Assembly (NCBI GenBank): GCA_016617855.1
Contig: JAECUM010009862.1
Span: 39,407-103,406 of the forward strand
Reading direction: 5' to 3'
Length of the DNA: 64,000 nt
DNA from: Megalonaias nervosa
Lineage: Eukaryota; Mollusca; Bivalvia; Unionida; Unionidae
Under the pieces are notes generated by a model. It ran no database searches. It saw only the letters and a program-made list of their open reading frames with translations, and was not told the DNA's origin. A program made the translations under genes and the position numbers. Of the stretch, positions 36,668-49,798 are shown piece by piece. The stretch's first letter is position 1. Each line of letters opens with the position of its first letter.

Positions 36668-38626
36668 GCAAAGATTTAATATTATCCACTATGGCTTGAA
36701 ATTAAATGCAAGCACAACATACCAGCTTAAGTTAAAACTGAGCGCAAGTTTTGCTCTAAAAGCTAAGAGAGAACTATGACAGCTAGACAAGGAAAGCGAT
36801 GTCAAAAATAATGCTTATTCTATAAACCATAACAAGAAAACAAAACGGTTCAAGGCTGTATAATTATAATATCCATTTACTCACCACATTAAACCACACC
36901 AACAAATGGAATGTTCTTCAAAATAGTGACATTGATTATGATGGAAGACCTGTGAAACAATAAATATGTTTGCTACTCTTGAAATATAAATGTGCGAACA
37001 CTGTAACCTAATAAAATTGCAAAATGTGTATCAGAAGCTTATAAATCTCAATATTTTTTATTCATCACATATGTTTACATTACATCAGAGAAATGACTAA
37101 ATATATGGATAGATCAGTTATTGAGGAACAGATATTACTTCAGAAAATTCACTTCCATGTTTTAAAAAGAAATATGTCATTCGCTCTCGCAACTCCAGAC
37201 AATCTGTCGAAGTCTGTCAGACGTCAGCCAGGGCCAGCGGTGCCAAAACACCAACCCAGGAGACCGCCAATCGAGCCCCAGTTAATGCCATGACTGAATT
37301 GGTAGTCCTATGACCATAGATGTATTTAATACTGCGGCGGACCGCGTAAGGAACCAACGAGTCCACGGCATAGCAAGAGTTTCGGTTAATGCCGAACAAG
37401 TTCTACCTTGAACACTCGCATGGCCGCCAATTCTGCCATACGTGCTCAACCATCCGAAGCATAAACAAACAGATCGGTGTGTACAAATACCAGCATCTCG
37501 TGGCTGGATACGAAACAATGTCAACGACGAAGAGTATGAGTAGTTCTGGCTCTCATTTAGCAGGCCTAGCGAGGTAAAAGGGTCGTCTATGGCCGACCTG
37601 TGTTGCATCTATATCCACGTCAGCGAAGAGGAAACTTCAGTATCCTCAATGATCAATAATGGTGGCCGACCTAGAGTGACTGCAATTTTCAAACGAAGTC
37701 AAAACTATGAGAGAAAGGTTATGGTTGCCTAGAAAATAGGAGTCATTTGCAGGCGTTCGGCGGACGAAAACGTCGAGGCGGAATCGGAACATAACCAAGG
37801 GTGGTGCCACTGGACGAGTTTCTCGAGGTCCCCAAAGCCAAGAACTAATGTTTTACAGAAGATGAGAAGTTAAAAAATAGGACACTGTCTGGATAGCGCC
37901 CAATCTGCCATCAAAATTTGCATTGTTGTCGCTGGTGGCGTATGGCTGTAGCGTTGCGCGTGGAGGAAAACTGAGAACATGCAAAAACAGGCAAAGACAA
38001 AAACTGAACAGAGTTATCAGCCCGGTAGCAGCAGGCACGCACTGTCAAAAGCTTACCGGGTTTGAGGGCACTTCCCTTTGCCCCGCTAATGTGGAAAAAC
38101 ATGAAAGCTGCGAGGAATCGCTTTCTTATACTTTACGGATCGGCTACAAGTCACTCAGCCTAACCTAAGAGGTCGGCGCTATTGTCGGCGACTTTCCAGG
38201 CCTAACTCAATGAACAGCCCTAATTACTGATATAAATTATTCAGATTGATTTGTTTATTAATTATATTGTAAGGCTAGTGCTTACCATCCAAATTCCCGA
38301 TAGAAAAGTATCGGTGCAACAAAGAGTCATTCGATAGGAAACTACTCCACCCATATGGTTTCGGCAAGCCCTAAGCAGTCGGTTATCGATATGGTCTTAA
38401 GTACACCGCTCTAGACACATTGGTGTCGCGACGTAAAGATACTGCTCGCGTCGCTGTGAATCTACTACGGCCGTCACAATGTTACGCTAAGATGGCGAAC
38501 CAAGTGCTAGTGGTCTTTTCCACGTTGATGCGACCTGCAAGGGCCTCTGGTTGCCGTTGGGGGCGTATGATATCAACGCCATCAACAAGGAGATCGTTGT
38601 CTTGAGGTCTGACGCCATGAAGGTGA
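36193..38626. repeat. Duplicated block, copy B
   Basis: The counterpart of copy A (see 27513-31441) in the same orientation, continuous across the point where copy A has 1.65 kb extra (junction about 37190). Frames that are open in copy A are broken here. It is followed within 60 bases by the LINE insertion. Confidence 0.85.
36597..36664. repeat. (CT)n microsatellite
   Basis: About 66 bp of CT. The matching position in copy A (27914-27928) has only a few CT units, so the tract expanded after duplication. Confidence 0.97.
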
Positions 38627-38683
38627 GTATCCCGTATTTGGTATGTGTAAACTTACGTATGGTTTCTAATCTAATTTACAGTC

Positions 38684-38695
38684 ACTTAAAACTTA
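38684..38695. repeat. LINE target-site duplication, left
   Basis: Sequence acttaaaactta, repeated exactly at 44455-44466 after the LINE tail. Confidence 0.9.
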
Positions 38696-39246
38696 ATCCC
38701 CCTGCGGGTCCGGGGTTGTAGAATTTGCCCGCCGTGTCTCGCTACGTGTCGTAAGAGGCCACTAAGTAGAGGCAACCTGTTTGCCGTGGGTTGCGACCCG
38801 TGTCGGAGGAGGAAAGGATCCTGGTAGTTGAGCAGAGGCTTTCCGATGCAATACACTACTTTGGCCTCTACTTCTTCTAGACGGGTGGTCGGGATGGGCC
38901 CGGTATCGACAAATCGGCTGGTCACGCCGAGCCCTAGGAGGTCTTTATTTACTCGCTCACTTTCTTTATCCTTCTCGTTGTATCTCTCTTGATACCACCG
39001 TTGCCCCTACATTCTATCCCTTTAACTTTCCCTTTTCCAAGTCTTAGAAGACTTCCTAGAAGGCGGTGGCTCAACGGGTCAATTGGGAGATAATTTTACC
39101 GACTGAGTATGTCTTATGGGATGAATCAGGAGGTGAATTTACGTACTGAGTATAACATCTGTGTATCCCTGGCACTTGAAAAGTGTCCCCTTGTTGGGCT
39201 CCTTGGTGGGCGGGGAGCACGGGTGCTGAATTTTAAATACACCAAC
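38696..39246 (+). promoter_or_regulatory. LINE 5' untranslated region
   Basis: GC-richer leader of 0.55 kb before ORF1. In such LINEs it carries an internal pol II promoter (family knowledge); no specific promoter element is identified here. Confidence 0.6.
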
Positions 39247-40467
39247 ATGGATATTTAAAAACAAAATCAACTCAAACGTACCAAAACTGGATCTGACTCA
39301 GATGACGAACCATGTGGTGTGGATTCATTTCCACGCTTCATCTTTATACAGTCTAAAGATGCCACAAAACCGGTTAATGTACTCTCTCCGTTTGTGATCG
39401 AGAAAACAATTATGGGATTGATTGGTACACCAAAAGGTGTTAAAAAGTTAAAATCGGGCTGCCTACTTGTCGAGTGTGAGCGACGAGGTCAAACAGAAAA
39501 CCACAAGAAAATGAGAACCTTTTTCGATATTCCAGTGACCTCGTTCGCCCACACAACACTCAATTCGTCCAAAGGCGTGATTCGCTGTCGTGACTTGGCT
39601 GGAGTCAGCGACACGGATATCATTGAAGGGATGAAAAACGAAGGTGTCACTGCAGTCCGTAGAATACGTATTAAACGTAGGAACAACCTGCAGGGCACCA
39701 ACACCATTATACTCACCTTCAACAAGCCAATAGTACCCAGAGTGGTCAAAGTTGGCTTTCTGCAAGTGAAGGTTGATGTGTACATCCCAAATCCACTTCG
39801 ATGTTATAAGTGTCAGAAATATGGTCATCATGAAGACCGATGCTCAAAAAGCCAAATATGTGGCCGATGCGGAGATCATTCTCACCAGGAATCTGAGTGT
39901 AGAGCCACTCCGCATTGTGTCAACTGTTGAAAGGAGCACCACGCCAATTCCAAGGATTGTGATACCTGGAAACAGAAGAAGGAAATACAGAGGGTTAAAT
40001 GCATATCCAACATTCCCTATCCAGAGGCCAGAAAGCTTGTACAGGCAAAAACATCTCTTCATGGCCCATCCTTCTCCACTGTAGTGAAGAACAATCCCAA
40101 GAAAACGAAGGACGCTCAAACGCAGACAGATGCACCCGAGTCAACATCAAGCACTAACACCCCCCATTACCAAGCACAAAAAACCACGGCATCTACCCAA
40201 ACAACATTCAATAATACTCAACAACCAAAATCACCAAAGAAAAAACCAGATCACAAGGAAATAGGCAGCAAAAGGGGTCAGAAGACCCCATCAAACTCTA
40301 TAACAGGTTTGGGGACATTGAGAGCATGGATGCAGAAGATACTGCTCCATGTTCTTAAAGTAGCTCCAGACCTAACAAAAAAATCATCCCCGTACTTCCT
40401 CCGTAGAAATAACCATATAGATTCTCTCCGCGAAAAGTCTAACCTAGCTCCAAAATCTCCAATCTAA
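39247..40467 (+). pseudogene. LINE ORF1 (nucleic-acid binding, CCHC zinc knuckles)
   Basis: Begins at ATG 39247, but the fourth codon is TAA (39256-39258). The frame then runs through DSDDEP, a long RNA-binding-like region (FPRFIFIQSKD) and two clear zinc knuckles (CYKCQKYGHHEDRC and CGRCGDHSHQESEC). A TGA (39928-39930) breaks a third Cys-rich motif right after CVNC. The rest of the frame (to 40465) is Lys/Ser/Thr-rich, ending SNLAPKSPI. In intact relatives ORF1 binds element RNA and assists target-primed reverse transcription. Confidence 0.88.
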
Positions 40468-40474
40468 ACTTATA

Positions 40475-43400
40475 ATGAAGAACACGATCATACAATGGAA
40501 TTGTCAAGGACTTAAAGCCAATTACAATGATATTCTGCTGCTTTTAAACGAATATGATCCTGCAATACTATGCCTTCAGGAAACCTTTTTAAAAGATACG
40601 GACAACATCACACTTAAAAACTACTCCCTGTTTAACACCTACTTACAGAACGTTGACAGGGCCTCGGGAGGGGTTTCTATTGCTGTGAACAATAGAGCCC
40701 CACATAGCGTCATCCCTTTAAACACAAATTTGCAAGCCATTGCTGTGAGTGTCACTCTACATGGAGTGATTACATTTTGTTCTATTTACATACCACCAAA
40801 CACCAACTTATTACCAAACGAATTAGACACGCTTGTTCAACAACTTCCTGCACCATTTGTTTTACTCGGTGATTTTAATGCCCATAATATTTTATGGGGA
40901 TCAAATTACATAAGCGACAGGGGCAAAAAGGTCGAAGATTTTATTACTAGACACGACTTGTGTCTATTTAATACCAAATCTCCGACGTACTTGCACCCAG
41001 GAACTCGTACATACACATGTATTGACTTGACAATTTGTTTTCCTTCACTACTTTTGGATTATAATTGGAAGGTCGCTGATGACCTTCACAGCAGTGATCA
41101 CTTTCCAATCTCTCTTAAGAACACCAACGTTACAATTGATGACATGATTCCACAGTGGAATTTAAAGAAAGCTGAATGGGCCAAGTTTGAAACACTTTGT
41201 ACAGCTAGACTTAACAGGAATACCGTCCGAAACGATATTGATCCTATTCGACAATTTACATCCGTCTTAATTGAGGTTGCAGAAGAATCTATTCCTAAGT
41301 CCTCGCCGAATTGTAAAAGAACCCAAAAACCGTGGTTCACTAAAGAATGTAAAGAAGCCATTAGACAACGCCGAGAAGCACTGAAAAAATTTAATAATCG
41401 TCCAACGCCCGAAAACTTAACTCAGTACCGTATTTTTCGGGCCAAAGCTCGCCGCATAATTAAAGAAAGTAAACGAGCATCATGGAAAAAATATGTTTCA
41501 ACTTTAAACTCTCGTTCCTCAATAAAGAAAGTTTGGGACACGATCCGCAAAATAAATGGAAAGGGAAAATACAATTCATTCCGACATGTGAAGATAAATA
41601 ACAACAATTTCAATACCAAACATGAAATAGCTAATGTACTTGCTGATTGTTTCTCCAAAAATTCCTCATCGTCCAATTATTCAGAAGCTTTCCGAAGATT
41701 AAAAGCTCAAAAAGAAAAACACGGTTGAAATTCACATCGAATAACTCCGAGAGTTATAACCAACCGTTTTCATTGTCGGAGCTTATGGAATCTTTGAATA
41801 AGGCCCATGATACATCCGCTGGGCCTGACGACATACATTACCAGTTTTTGAAACACCTTCCAGAACCATCCTTAACAGTTCTTCTGGAAATCTTCAATGA
41901 TTTATGGATTACTGGTAATGTACCAGAAATTTGGAAAGAAGCAACAGTAATACCAATTCCCAAACCAGGCAAAGATAGCGCAGATCCTACGAACTATAGA
42001 CCTATATCATTAACTAGCTGCGTATGCAAAACAATGGAACGAATGATCAATTCTCGGCTTGTATGGTATTTGGAAACCAACAATTTAATATCTCCTTTCC
42101 AAAGTGGCTTTCGTTATGGTCGTAGTACCAATGATCATCTGGTTCGACTGGAAACATTTATTCGCGACGCTTTCATCAAGAAAGAACACTTAGTAGCGGT
42201 TTTCTTTGATTTGGAAAAGGCCTATGACACAACGTGGAAGTACGGAATACTAAATGACCTACACGATCTGGGTCTAAAAGGCCGACTGCCCTCGTTCATA
42301 TCAAACTTCCTCTCAGACAGGGAATTCAAGGTACGAGTGGGCTCCACCCTCTCTGATATGCACGATCAAGAGATGGGTGTGCCCCAGGGCAGTATTTTAT
42401 CCGTGACGCTTTTCAACATAAAAATTAATAGCATCACTAAGTGTCTGACTCCCGGTGTGGATTGCTCCCTATATGTTGATGACTTTTTAATATGTTACAG
42501 ATCCAAGCACATGAATACAATTGAAAGACAATTACAGCAAAATATCAACAAGATTCAAAATTGGGCCAATACTAACGGTTTCAAATTCTTGAAATCAAAA
42601 ACTGTATGTATGCATTTCTGTCAGTTACGAAGACATCACGATGGACCTAAACTCACGCTGGACGGAACACCTATTCCAGTTGTTAAGGAAGCAAAATTTT
42701 TAGGTATTATCTTCGACAGAAAACTGACTTTTATTCAAAACCTAAAGAACTTGAAAGCTAAATGCTTAAAGTCTCTAGATTTACTTAAAGTAATATCGCA
42801 CACTGACTGGGGTGCTGATAGGAAAGTCATACTCAGTCTATACAGAACATTTATTCGCCCGAAACTAGACTATGGTTGCGTTGTCTATGGTTCAGCTAGG
42901 AAGTCCTATTTGAAGATTCTTGACCCAATTCATCATCAGGGAATAAGACTTGCTCTGGGAGCATTTAAGACATCCCCGTGTGAAAGCCTACTCGTTGAAG
43001 CGAACGAACCCCCTTTATCACAACGTAGAGAAATGCTTTCCGCACAGTATGCTCTCAAATTAAGATCAAACCCTCTGAACCCTGCTTTTTCGGCTGTTTT
43101 TGAACCCAAATATAAAACCTTATATGACAATAAACCAAACGTCATATCTACCTTTGGCATTAGAATATTACCATGCCTTGACAGTACCAAAATTGATCTT
43201 TCAAAAATTCAGAAAACGTCCGTCTCCAAAACACCTCCCTGGCTACTTCAACAACCAAAAGTACTTTTCACTTTACACGATGGAAAAAATCGGAGACAAA
43301 CCCTTCTATCTTCCACTCCTGTTACCATGAACTCCTCACCCAATTTGAAAATTATACAAGAATATATACTGATGGATCAAAAGATGTGGAAAAGGCTGCT

Positions 43401-44153
43401 GCATCCTTCGTTAGTGGAAAACACACAACAAAAGTTCGCTTGCCAAATGGTACATCAATTTTCTCAGCCGAAATCAGAGCAATAGACCTTGTATTGCAAT
43501 ATATTGAAAGCAAGCGTATTTTAAATAGCATCATGTTCTCCGATTCACTATCAGTACTTCAGTCACTACATAATAGAAAACTGGAGAATCCATTATTAGC
43601 CAACATTCTCCTCAAACATACTGAGCTGAGTACTTCCCACAATATAGTATACTGTTGGTTACCCAGCCATATTGGAATTAAAGGTAATGACAAAGCAGAC
43701 CGCGCTGCTAAAATGGCCCTATCACTGGAACCATCTGATTTTAAAACACCGCATACTGATTTTAAACATAGTATCAAAGAATGTTTACGTCAGAAATGGC
43801 AGGCATCATGGAATGATGCCGTGAATAGCAAACTTCATGCCATCAAGCCAACCCTAGGAGAATGGACTCCTTCCTGCAGAGCCGTCCGTAGGGAGGAGGT
43901 AGTCATTGCAAGAATTCGAATTGGTCATGCTTATTTAACCCACTCCTACATACTAAAAGGAGAAGACCCACCAGAGTGCATATCTTGCAATGAACCATTC
44001 ACCGTGAAGCACTTTGTGTTGGAGTGTTTCGACCTCCAACCTGCGCGTAATCATTATTACAATGTGCATGACATTAGGGAGCTCTTTGATACAGTTAGCG
44101 TTTCTTATATTATAGACTTCCTGAAGGAAGTAAATATTTATCATAAGCTATAG
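40475..44153 (+). pseudogene. LINE ORF2 (APE endonuclease, reverse transcriptase, RNase H), two frameshifts
   Basis: Starts at ATG 40475, 7 bases after ORF1. Endonuclease: IQWNCQGLK, LQETFL, GDFNAHN (near 40870), SSDHFP (near 41095). Reverse transcriptase: FFDLEKAYDTTW, GVPQGSIL and catalytic YVDD (42472-42483). RNase H: YTDGS (43365-43379), AEIRA, FSDS and GNDKADRAAK, i.e. the expected acidic residues. A Cys-His motif CISCNEPFTVKHFVLEC follows near the end. The reading frame changes in an A-rich run at about 41708-41720 and again at about 43255-43285. Both changes fit single-base losses. Confidence 0.92.
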
Positions 44154-44454
44154 CTTGTATGCTATCACCTTGAACAGTTTTATGTGCTATATATACCGTC
44201 GTTAGATTTTAATTACCTTTCATCTGTTTTCTTTGTCATACATCATTTGCACTCCCCGTTGATCGGGAAACTTTATTAATTTATCACCGTTACCATTTTA
44301 TCGTTTTACCTTCAACTGTTTGGTTTCGTATCGCTGGTCGATACGAAACCTTTTACCACTTTTAAATGATGAAAGATATAACCTTTTGTATGGCGCTAAA
44401 TAGCCTCAGAGTGCTGGTGCGCCGTAAAAATTCAACTAACCAACCAACCAACCA
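44154..44454 (+). other. LINE 3' UTR and (CCAA)n tail
   Basis: Runs from the ORF2 stop through 'gtatggcgctaaatagcctcagagtgctggtgc' to a tail of five CCAA-type repeats just before the target duplication. Confidence 0.8.
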
Positions 44455-44466
44455 ACTTAAAACTTA
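44455..44466. repeat. LINE target-site duplication, right
   Basis: acttaaaactta, identical to 38684-38695. Confidence 0.9.
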
Positions 44467-44566
44467 AAACCCCAATGCCACCGTTAATCATAAATTTCAC
44501 CATTCTTCGAGAGCAACTGAAGTTTAGCAAGATGGAAATGATTTGTTAAAAGTCTATCTGACATAA

Positions 44567-45045
44567 TCCGGGTTTTGAAAAAAAAATCAAGATGTAAGGT
44601 TTAAAAGACTTTCAAATTTCATTTTAGAATTAAGAAGTACCACCCCTTAATTCAGTCAACGAAACCGCTTGTAATTCCGCTTTTTTTTTCGGGAGTGCTC
44701 CAAAGTAATGATGTGATACATGCGTCAAATTCCGTTAGTGATTAATCTAATAACAACAACATTCGCACATGCCGCACAAACTTGTTTCGAGAAGGAATGA
44801 GCAGAGGCAAGCTACGTTTTTAAAGCGGATCTGACAAGAAAAAGATAAGACTTGCATGAATATTGGTGATCAGCTGGGGCTCTGGAATACTTTGAAGGGC
44901 GAACATTTGCTGAAGACATTCCGACTTAGCATGGCGTTGACGTCTTATGTTTACAACGTTGATGTCATCAAATTTTGTGTTCCAGTTTTTAATTGAAATC
45001 AGTTGTCGCCGATCAACATCGGATTAATTCATACACTTGAAAAGT
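44567..45045. repeat. Dispersed repeat, copy 2
   Basis: Counterpart of 1008-1530 in the same orientation (see there). Confidence 0.7.
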
Positions 45046-45833
45046 GACTGGATTTCTCAGCTCGAGGAGAAGTTCTGTGGCTGAGAATGTGATGAAACGT
45101 CAATGTTATCTGGTTTTAATGGAACCCAATGATATTTGGGACAATTACCTTTAAAGATTCGGCGTTATTCAGATGATTTGGTATATAGGACATTTCGCAC
45201 GTAACGGCGGTATTGGGACTTAATGCACATGTCAAGAAAAGGGTAATTTTACTTACGTGTGGGTTACGTGCGGACCTGTGCGTACCTGGAAGTTACATAC
45301 GTTTTGTGAAACGACGTATTAGAAGTTATGATCACACAGTGTGTGAGGAGAACAAATGTCAATCGTCAATAGATTCTCATTCTGCAGCTTGAAATAATGG
45401 ACTAACATTTGGTCCCAGACGAAAAGTGGTATGGCTAGTCTTAACGCAATTGTGCAGAAGTGAATACCCGAAAGTTAAAGAATCTACTATCATCTAGATT
45501 TATCAATAAATAGCTACACACCACAATGATATCCTAATAGCTGACATAATCAGTCATATTATTGTTGTTTTTTCTAACCCTGAAGCTGATTATTTTATTA
45601 TGTATCTGGGAATTACTCATAGTAATATTAAGTTGAGACCAAAGGGGTTGTTTGTATTCATCTGTGTCCAGTACTTACATATTGATGCAGTTGAAAATGC
45701 AGTCTTAGAAAGTGCAGTTAACAATATCTGAAATATGAAAAGCGATGTCAAAAAGGTAATCATAGTGTGAGATTATCTTTCTTATCCCAGTTATCTGTAA
45801 TTATTCAAGTTGTTTCACATAAGTTCAAATAAA

Positions 45834-45952
45834 TAAATTTTCAGGTCAGCGCCATTACATTTAGCTAAAAGCACCTAATAAGTTTTAAATGCTTCGTATG
45901 TAAATAATAAGGTACTTTTAGCTACATTTAATGACGCTCACCTGAAAATTTA
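45834..45952. repeat. Imperfect inverted repeat (stem-loop)
   Basis: Arms of about 48 bases: 'taaattttcaggtcagcg...' and the complement of '...cgctcacctgaaaattta', with about eight mismatches and a loop of about 22 bases. Possibly a miniature inverted-repeat element. No target duplication was established. Confidence 0.75.
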
Positions 45953-47285
45953 CCGAGTTATAGATAGGATAACATTCGCGATGCCTCGTGTAACGAACTA
46001 TAGTTATTGCACTGTTAGCACCGTCAGCTGTATCGAACTCGACACGATCGCGGTATGTTTTAGTACGTGTGTATATGTGAGAGTAAGTAAGCTTGTTTCA
46101 TTTCCAGTCGCAAATTATCGGATACGTGCTTTTATCAAATAAAAAAGATTTAAAGAATGAGTCGACGTTATTCACAACTGTAATCTAATACATGATGAGC
46201 ACACTGAATACAATAACAATGATAAGTTTGAAGGTCGGATTTCCGTTCCATACGCAGATAAACCAATAATTAATTTATCCATTCTGTATCCCCATAGGTT
46301 TATGTACGTCCCTTGATCAATCCATCCATCTATACTTGCATGCAATTCATTTATATTTTGTTTCATCCAATATGAGATGCATTTGTTTGCTCTATTAGGA
46401 CATGTATATTAAAATAAATATAGGAATATGGTTAAAATATAAAATCATAAAAATGTGTAAGTACAATGCATGAAAACGTACACCACACACATATATACAC
46501 CACATACAAGCAGGTGCTGTAGGACTCAAGGAACTAATGATATTGAAGAATGGGAACCCGTCTAGAAATGGGTGAAGATAAAATAGAGTATATGTGTGTT
46601 TGGCTGACCAGGATTGGTTCGTAATGAAATAACATTTTAGTAGAAAAACATCTATTGACAGCTTATCAAAGTTGTAACTGAAAAGAAACATTATATTATT
46701 TATATAATTTTAGTCTCTTATACAGACTTGAGTTTGGAAGAGTCATTACTGAAATCAATATCTGACTCTTTGGTACGGTATTGAAAGCATATGTTTCAAA
46801 CACACGTAGAGTCAGAAAATGCCGCGGCTCATTTGGTTTTCTCTACATAGAAGCTGTCTTCAATGATGTGTCTATACAGATACAGATAATTTTAATCATG
46901 AGCACACGAAATTATAAGTTATTAAATTCCTAATATAATGGTTTTTGCATTGGTTTACCCTGGGAACTGAATTTGTACCGTGAGTCCTGCACATTTCCAG
47001 CAATACTTTATGAGAAATACTACCTGCCCTTTATCAAAAGTTGTAGTTTCCCTACGTCGTCAGGAAGGTAGTTTGATATCCCATCTCCTGGTAAGTGACT
47101 TTGCTAAGTACATCCCCATCTCGCTCAGAAAACTGAACTAATGACAGTACTGTGATTGGGATTTTATAGACCAAGCGTTTCGTTAATAACAAATACAAGG
47201 ATTTGAAATTACATAGTCTATAGTTTTATTTTATGAGAATCATGAATGCACCTAAATGAGAGCGAAACGTTTCCTCCTCTTAATC
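45953..47285. other. No recognised feature
   Basis: AT-rich DNA with short unsupported frames only. Confidence 0.5.
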
Positions 47286-47420
47286 GCTGCATACATACAT
47301 ACATACATACATACATACATACATACATACAAGCATGCAACATGCAGAGAGATAGGGACAGACAGATAAACAGACAGACAGACAGACAAACAAACATACA
47401 TACATACATACATACATACT
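47286..47420. repeat. (CATA)n and (CAGA)n tetranucleotide repeats
   Basis: (CATA)n at about 47290-47330, a purine-rich bridge, (GACA)n at about 47366-47390 and (CATA)n again to 47420. Cys/Tyr- or Thr/His-rich open frames here come from the repeats. Confidence 0.95.
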
Positions 47421-49192
47421 TCGGACAAACTTATATTGCAGCATGTGAATAGGTTAGATCGCCCAGCATGTCCCGAAATATTAAGGTCAAATGGTAAAAC
47501 ATTTATTTCCTGTAAAACAAGGATGATGCAGTGCAATTACTCACCAAATAAATAGTAAACACTACATGAAAACTGTACATATACGTCATTGTTGCTCTTG
47601 GTCTTGCTGTGCAGTGAATTTTAAAAACGCGATGTAGTCAAAATACCTTTGCCTTCATACCTCATTCTTAGTGTCACAACCTAAAAAAAACGGTTCCCTG
47701 TATGAAATTTGAATCACTACAAAATGTATCTTTGTTCATGTTATAACCAATATTTTATCACTCAACAGGAATTTTCGACAGTATTGTGAATATCTGTTTC
47801 TTACGTTTCCAGTCGTCCTTGACGATGCAAGTAGTTAACCAGACCCTGTATATTGCTAGTTAAGAGTATCATGATGCAAAGACTAGACATATAATATCAA
47901 ATCCATGTATACAGGTCAAATGCGTTAATGAATATGATTTACCTTTGTACTGGACCAACCGTTGATTAGGTAGTGTTGATGTCTCCAAATACAACTTCTG
48001 GAATCTTCTCTAATTTACTTTACAGCTTGGCTATATTCTTGCATGTCAACACCGTAGATACTGATACGGTATATTAAATGACAATGTATTTCGTCCAACG
48101 TCGGATATGGGATCCCATTTGTCACAGATTGAATATAGACAAGAGGCAGTCGAAACATATATTTCCTGAAAATACTTCGTATGCTAAACTATTGTTACAT
48201 GACCCTTAATGTCTCGTCATATTACCTTAGGTCCCCATAATATTGTATAGTACGTGACTATCATATTACCCTACGTTTTGCTTATATTGAAACCGCTGTT
48301 CGTTAAAGTTGCATTCCATCGCAAAACCTTTGCAAATTATTATGACAAAGTGATTTTTGACACCCCAAAAATATTTAGAGTTATTATTTTAGCACCCATC
48401 TCTCCGGACCAGCCTGTCTGGGTCTTCCGTTCTGATCACACATATTGAAGACGAAGTTATAAAAGCATGACTATCCTTCACCAAATTGGCAGCAAGGAAT
48501 TTAAATTGATTCTTACGGATGTTTTTAGTTGGTCTCTTATACTTTTTAGGAAGAATAAGTTCCAGGTCGGTCACACAGTTGTTCGACAGGGACACGGGGC
48601 AGTGAGAATACAGTTTTCATTGCCAAGGTGTACATTTTTTCGAAATGCTGCTTTTGTTGGGCCTTGGAACACCTACATAATCTTGTTTTGTTATTATCGC
48701 GTTTACGGTTTTTGTTGCGGAATGTAAAATGAGACCAAATATGCCAGCTTTTGTTCAAAAATATGTTTCACCACTACGAATACAACGAATTTGTCATTTC
48801 CTGTTATCAGTTTTCTTTAAAGTAATAAAGCAATTATTGCCGTTGTGTTAAGGCTGAATGACAAATCAACCTTCCACGTCATATATAATTTTAACCTTGA
48901 GCGTCGCATTTGGGAGACACGAGGTACTTCGGAGTGAGGATGATGAGTAACCACATAAGCATTAAGAAGGATGATAATTGCTTGAGTTAATATTAAATTT
49001 AAAATGGGCTAAAACAATCGGTCTATGAAGTGAAAGATTATAAAGGAATAAAGAAAGCTAAGATGCCATGTGAGCTGTGGTTACGCAAATGTATAGATTC
49101 GTATGCACAGATATATGAACAGAATATTTACAGTTCCATCTATATATAAATCGCATTAGGTGATCTAGGCTTACACGGTAATACCATTTACT
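47421..49192. other. No gene recognised
   Basis: Frames on both strands at about 48254-48758 are open for 60-86 codons but show no known domain, and they overlap one another. Confidence 0.4.
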
Positions 49193-49197
49193 CCAAC
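49193..49197. repeat. LTR element target-site duplication, left
   Basis: ccaac, matching 55582-55586 on the other side of the element. Confidence 0.85.
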
Positions 49198-49788
49198 TTT
49201 TACGACCATGTAGTTTAATTACTTGTGTGTTAAAATTTTAATTCTTTTTATTTCATTTTTGTATAATTATATTTTATTATGATGATGATGACGTTCACAG
49301 GATCTGATATTTTTGTTAAAACTGATACAAAAAGAGCTCGAGATGTGTCTTGTTATAGATGACAGCTATAGGAGTTCATCTACTTTTTAAATAATGATTT
49401 ATTTTTCCCTGGAGAACTACACAAGTGGTTTAAGACAAAGACATTCAGTGAAATTCATTCTAAATTGGAATACTACAGTACAAATTGTGGTTCAACGTGA
49501 AATTCTGGACATTTGTGTAAAGACTTTATCTGACGTCATCATCCTCCATCATGGAACGTCATCAAGATTCGAACCTAGATTCAGTTAAATTATTTAGTGA
49601 TAGGACTTGTATTTGTTTTTAGTTCTAGGAAAAATGTTTGGATTTTCTTCAAAAACCGTAAGTCCTATTTTATATTTTCACCTTTTCACCGTGTTTTCTA
49701 GGGAAATAAATTATTTTTGTTAAAACTTACAAAGCTTGTTGTCTTCACTCTTTTCTTTTGTTACTTTTGAACAAACCGATACGTAACA
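49198..49788 (+). repeat. 5' LTR
   Basis: 591 bp, ends cgtaaca. It begins ttttacg where the 3' LTR has tgttacg. Contains AATAAA at 49705-49710. Unsupported short frames inside it are not genes. Confidence 0.93.
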
Positions 49789-49798
49789 CAAAGAAAAT

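Larger units (their letters stand above)
38696..44454 (+). mobile_element. Non-LTR retrotransposon (LINE), I/Nimb-like, near full length
   Basis: A 5.8-kb element flanked by a perfect 12-bp target-site duplication. Order: 5' leader beginning atccccctgcgggtccgggg, ORF1 with CCHC knuckles, ORF2 with APE endonuclease, reverse transcriptase, RNase H and a C-terminal cysteine motif, 3' UTR and a short (CCAA)n tail. An RNase H domain in ORF2 places it in the I superfamily, and the leader type suggests the Nimb group known from molluscs (family knowledge). Two ORF1 stops and two ORF2 frameshifts inactivate this copy. It inserted just beyond duplicated block B. Confidence 0.92.

Noticed and set aside
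47218..47536. Cysteine/tyrosine-rich frames resembling short secreted peptides
   Set aside because: They are translations of (CATA)n and (CAGA)n repeats.
48254..48758. Cluster of overlapping frames on both strands
   Set aside because: No domain, no splice support, mutual overlap; probably chance open frames.
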